A stretch of 64,000 nucleotides of DNA from Priestia taiwanensis (GTDB lineage: Bacteria > Bacillota > Bacilli > Bacillales > Bacillaceae_G). The position numbers and the translations under genes are program-made. Each line of letters opens with the position of its first letter. Within the stretch, counting starts at the first letter, position 1. Below, piece by piece: positions 62,058 through 64,000 of this stretch. Below the pieces are notes generated by a model, which worked only from the letters and a program-made list of their open reading frames with translations, made no database searches and had not been told where the DNA came from. The DNA is taken from positions 124,001 to 188,000 of the forward strand of contig NZ_BMFK01000001.1 of assembly GCF_014638355.1 (NCBI RefSeq), read 5' to 3'.

Positions 62058-64000
62058 GTGAAGAACCTGAGATGGAGTATCTTATTATTTATAGCATTAG
62101 TGCTAACTATTTCATCGTCTACATCTTATTTGGCAGTTAACCATGTTGCTGTAGAAAATCAAGAGAATAAAGTAGAAAGAATGACAATTGCTCTAGTTAA
62201 TGAAGACCAAGGATCTTCATTTGAAGGAGAGCAAATAGACTTTGGAAGTCAATTTGTTAAGAATGTAACGAAAGATACAAATCATGAGTGGTATGTTGTA
62301 AGTCGAGGTGTTGCTGAAAATGGCCTTACGAGCAACAATTACAATATGATGATTGTTATTCCAAATGATTTCTCTCAAAAAGCACTTACGATTAATGAGG
62401 AAGTGCCTGAGAAAGTAATGCTTACGTATAAAGTAAATGCTACTGGAGACAATGCAATTAAGGAAAAGGCAGAGACAGCAGCTACGGTCATATTAGAAGA
62501 CTTCAATAAACGTATTATTGATGTATATTTCGCAAGTATTATCGGGAAATTGCAAGATGCTCAAGATAATATTTCTACTGTTATTAAAAAAGGAGAAATG
62601 CTAGCTGGGACATATGAGTCAAATATTCATAATCCTTTAGCGAATTATACAAATCAATTCAAATCGATTCACAGTTATACAAATGAATCAAAGGGAAGTT
62701 TCGAGAATTTCCAAGGGATTCTTGAATCATTTAAATCAAGAATCAATAGTTCGAAAGAGCAAAATGTAGCGTATCAAAATCAGTTTAGTAATTTCATGAA
62801 GTTACAAGAAGATAATAAAGCGTTACCAAGTGTATTCACCCAAAATCTTACACAATTCAATCAAACGATGAGTACAGATGATGTGATGAAGCAATTGGCT
62901 AGATTAGAAACAACAAATACTGCACTTCATAATCAATTTCAATCGATAGAAGGTCAATCCACCCTTTTATCAAAAGCAAATGCGCTGCAAGTATATATAC
63001 AAGATGTAAATGGTAAGATTATAGATTATGATACAGACTTGACTGCAAAGCTAGAAGGGGATGTCCAAGCTAAAATAAAAGAAAAATTAATGGCGCATCT
63101 TACGAATAAAAGTGGGAAAGATCAAGACAATAATGATGCCAAAGACTTGTACTTATACACGTTCTTCCAACAACCTAGTGACACAGTTAATCGTAAAGTA
63201 GAGTCATTGATTAATAAGTTACCAAGTATGAGTGTAGAAGAGATTGAACAACTTGACTTACTAGAAGATACGAAGAACGAACTGAAAAATGTTATGTTAG
63301 TTGCTGCGAAGTACAATGAAGAAAATGACCATCAATATCAAGGTGGAAATAAGACACCTTTAGCCGAGACAATTGAAAAGGTTAAAGCAAGTCTAACGAA
63401 AGATGGAATATCGTTTACTGACTCTGACAAAGTAGGAAAGATGGAGTCAGAACAGACATTTACATTAAATATTCCAAAAGGGTTTTATCTTCCAAAAGAC
63501 AAGGAATCATTAAAGATTGATGGGAAGGATTATACAGCTGAATACATTCAAAAAGGAAGTGTAACCTTACCAGCAAGAGAAGAAGGAAATATAAATGTCC
63601 AGGTTCATCTTCAGTTAGAAGAAGGGAATAAGGATGTAGATATATTTAATCCTGTTAACTGGCAATGGACATTAAAACATCATAATGAAAAAACAACTGT
63701 GACGGAAGATGGAGGCACAGAAAAGCCAACAGATCCACCGACAGACCCACTTCCACCACCTGATAAGCCAGATACAGCTACTAAAAATATACATGCTGTA
63801 GATAAACCAGAAGACCCATCATCAGGTAACGGAAGTGATCCAACACCACCGACAGACCCAACACCACCAGACAACGGGAACGGTACAGACAAACCGACAG
63901 ACCCAACACCACCAGATAACGGGGACGGTACAGATAAACCGACGGATCCAACACCACCTAAAAATAAAGAGACTCTTATTGAGCGAACAAATGATTATTT
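62058..64000 (+). CDS. EsaA/YueB-like type VII secretion membrane protein (3' truncated by window)
   Basis: GTG at 62058 behind AGGAG opens a frame that runs off the window (about 647 codons visible). An N-terminal membrane helix (about 5-27) is followed by KVERMTIALVNEDQGSSFEG, typical of EsaA/YueB, and a long extracellular helical domain. From about residue 548 (63700) the sequence becomes a Pro/Asp/Thr-rich linker with repeated DPTPPDNG-GTDKPT units. The C-terminal membrane helices expected in the family would lie outside. YueB also serves as the SPP1 phage receptor in B. subtilis. Confidence 0.88.
   Translation, partial: MKNLRWSILLFIALVLTISSSTSYLAVNHVAVENQENKVERMTIALVNEDQGSSFEGEQIDFGSQFVKNVTKDTNHEWYVVSRGVAENGLTSNNYNMMIVIPNDFSQKALTINEEVPEKVMLTYKVNATGDNAIKEKAETAATVILEDFNKRIIDVYFASIIGKLQDAQDNISTVIKKGEMLAGTYESNIHNPLANYTNQFKSIHSYTNESKGSFENFQGILESFKSRINSSKEQNVAYQNQFSNFMKLQEDNKALPSVFTQNLTQFNQTMSTDDVMKQLARLETTNTALHNQFQSIEGQSTLLSKANALQVYIQDVNGKIIDYDTDLTAKLEGDVQAKIKEKLMAHLTNKSGKDQDNNDAKDLYLYTFFQQPSDTVNRKVESLINKLPSMSVEEIEQLDLLEDTKNELKNVMLVAAKYNEENDHQYQGGNKTPLAETIEKVKASLTKDGISFTDSDKVGKMESEQTFTLNIPKGFYLPKDKESLKIDGKDYTAEYIQKGSVTLPAREEGNINVQVHLQLEEGNKDVDIFNPVNWQWTLKHHNEKTTVTEDGGTEKPTDPPTDPLPPPDKPDTATKNIHAVDKPEDPSSGNGSDPTPPTDPTPPDNGNGTDKPTDPTPPDNGDGTDKPTDPTPPKNKETLIERTNDY
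63838..63960 (+). repeat. Pro-Thr-Asp repeats within the EsaA-like gene
   Basis: In-frame repeats of about 45 bp encoding DPTPPDNGNGTDKPT and DPTPPDNGDGTDKPT, with partial units on either side. Such surface linkers vary in length between strains. Confidence 0.75.

Noticed and set aside
63680..63892. 70-codon minus-strand frame rich in Gly and Ser
   Set aside because: It is the antisense of the Pro/Thr/Asp repeats of the EsaA-like gene and has no independent support.

Overview
The window reads as chromosome of a Bacillus cereus-group firmicute. It is AT-rich, has strong Shine-Dalgarno sites, and carries the three-gene Nhe enterotoxin operon, cytotoxin K and two perfect 16-bp PlcR boxes. It also holds a dacB-spmA-spmB sporulation operon with a sigma-E-like promoter, a SleL-type spore cortex enzyme, resABCDE and a T-box-controlled tyrS. 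The toxins look divergent from the textbook versions (judged from memory), so a less common group member is possible. No rRNA, tRNA or CRISPR array was seen.

Layout. (1) 1-10.1 kb: the 3' part of a phage-defence island of BREX type. It has a 5'-truncated pglX methylase, pglZ, then a large SNF2/DEAH helicase where a type 1 BREX would carry brxL, and a WYL regulator. (2) 10.2-13.4 kb: a DUF1385 membrane protein, a MazG-like pyrophosphohydrolase and an MFS transporter, followed by a decayed, internally deleted copy of the WYL-DUF1385-MazG block. (3) 13.6-20.8 kb: an accessory toxin island. A full-length pre-toxin-TG polymorphic toxin and its candidate immunity gene are followed by a 1-kb unit carrying a serine recombinase, an IS110-family element, an orphan HNH-type toxin tip with its own immunity gene, and a second decayed copy of the recombinase unit. 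The orphan tip begins with the same sequence as the variable tip of the full toxin. (4) 20.9-30.5 kb: small redox, regulatory and transport genes (nitroreductases, TetR/MFS pair, AlkC, HxlR, Rrf2, luciferase-like oxidoreductase, CNNM transporter). (5) 30.6-40.1 kb: virulence block with cytK, a beta-lactamase-fold hydrolase, an Rrf2/FrnE pair sharing an operator, a P450, a small secreted protein, and nheABC. (6) 40.2-61.3 kb: mostly core genes (YdcF, DinB, ABC-F, superoxide dismutase, twin M50 proteases, an AadK-like enzyme, dacB-spmAB, sleL, rluB, resABCDE, a lipoprotein, tyrS). (7) 61.5-64 kb: start of a type VII secretion locus, with an EsxA-like WXG100 protein and an EsaA/YueB-like membrane protein cut by the window end.

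Functional links. PglX and PglZ are BREX core partners; BrxA, BrxB and BrxC should lie just upstream. The type VII genes at the right end are a plausible exporter for the polymorphic toxin at 13.6 kb. PlcR would co-induce cytK and nhe. The most unusual signal is the toxin island. Two recombinase-bearing units bracket a swappable toxin tip. The 109 bases upstream of each recombinase start differ only at two adjacent positions, and these lie exactly at the centre of an inverted repeat, as expected for the crossover dinucleotide of a serine-recombinase site.
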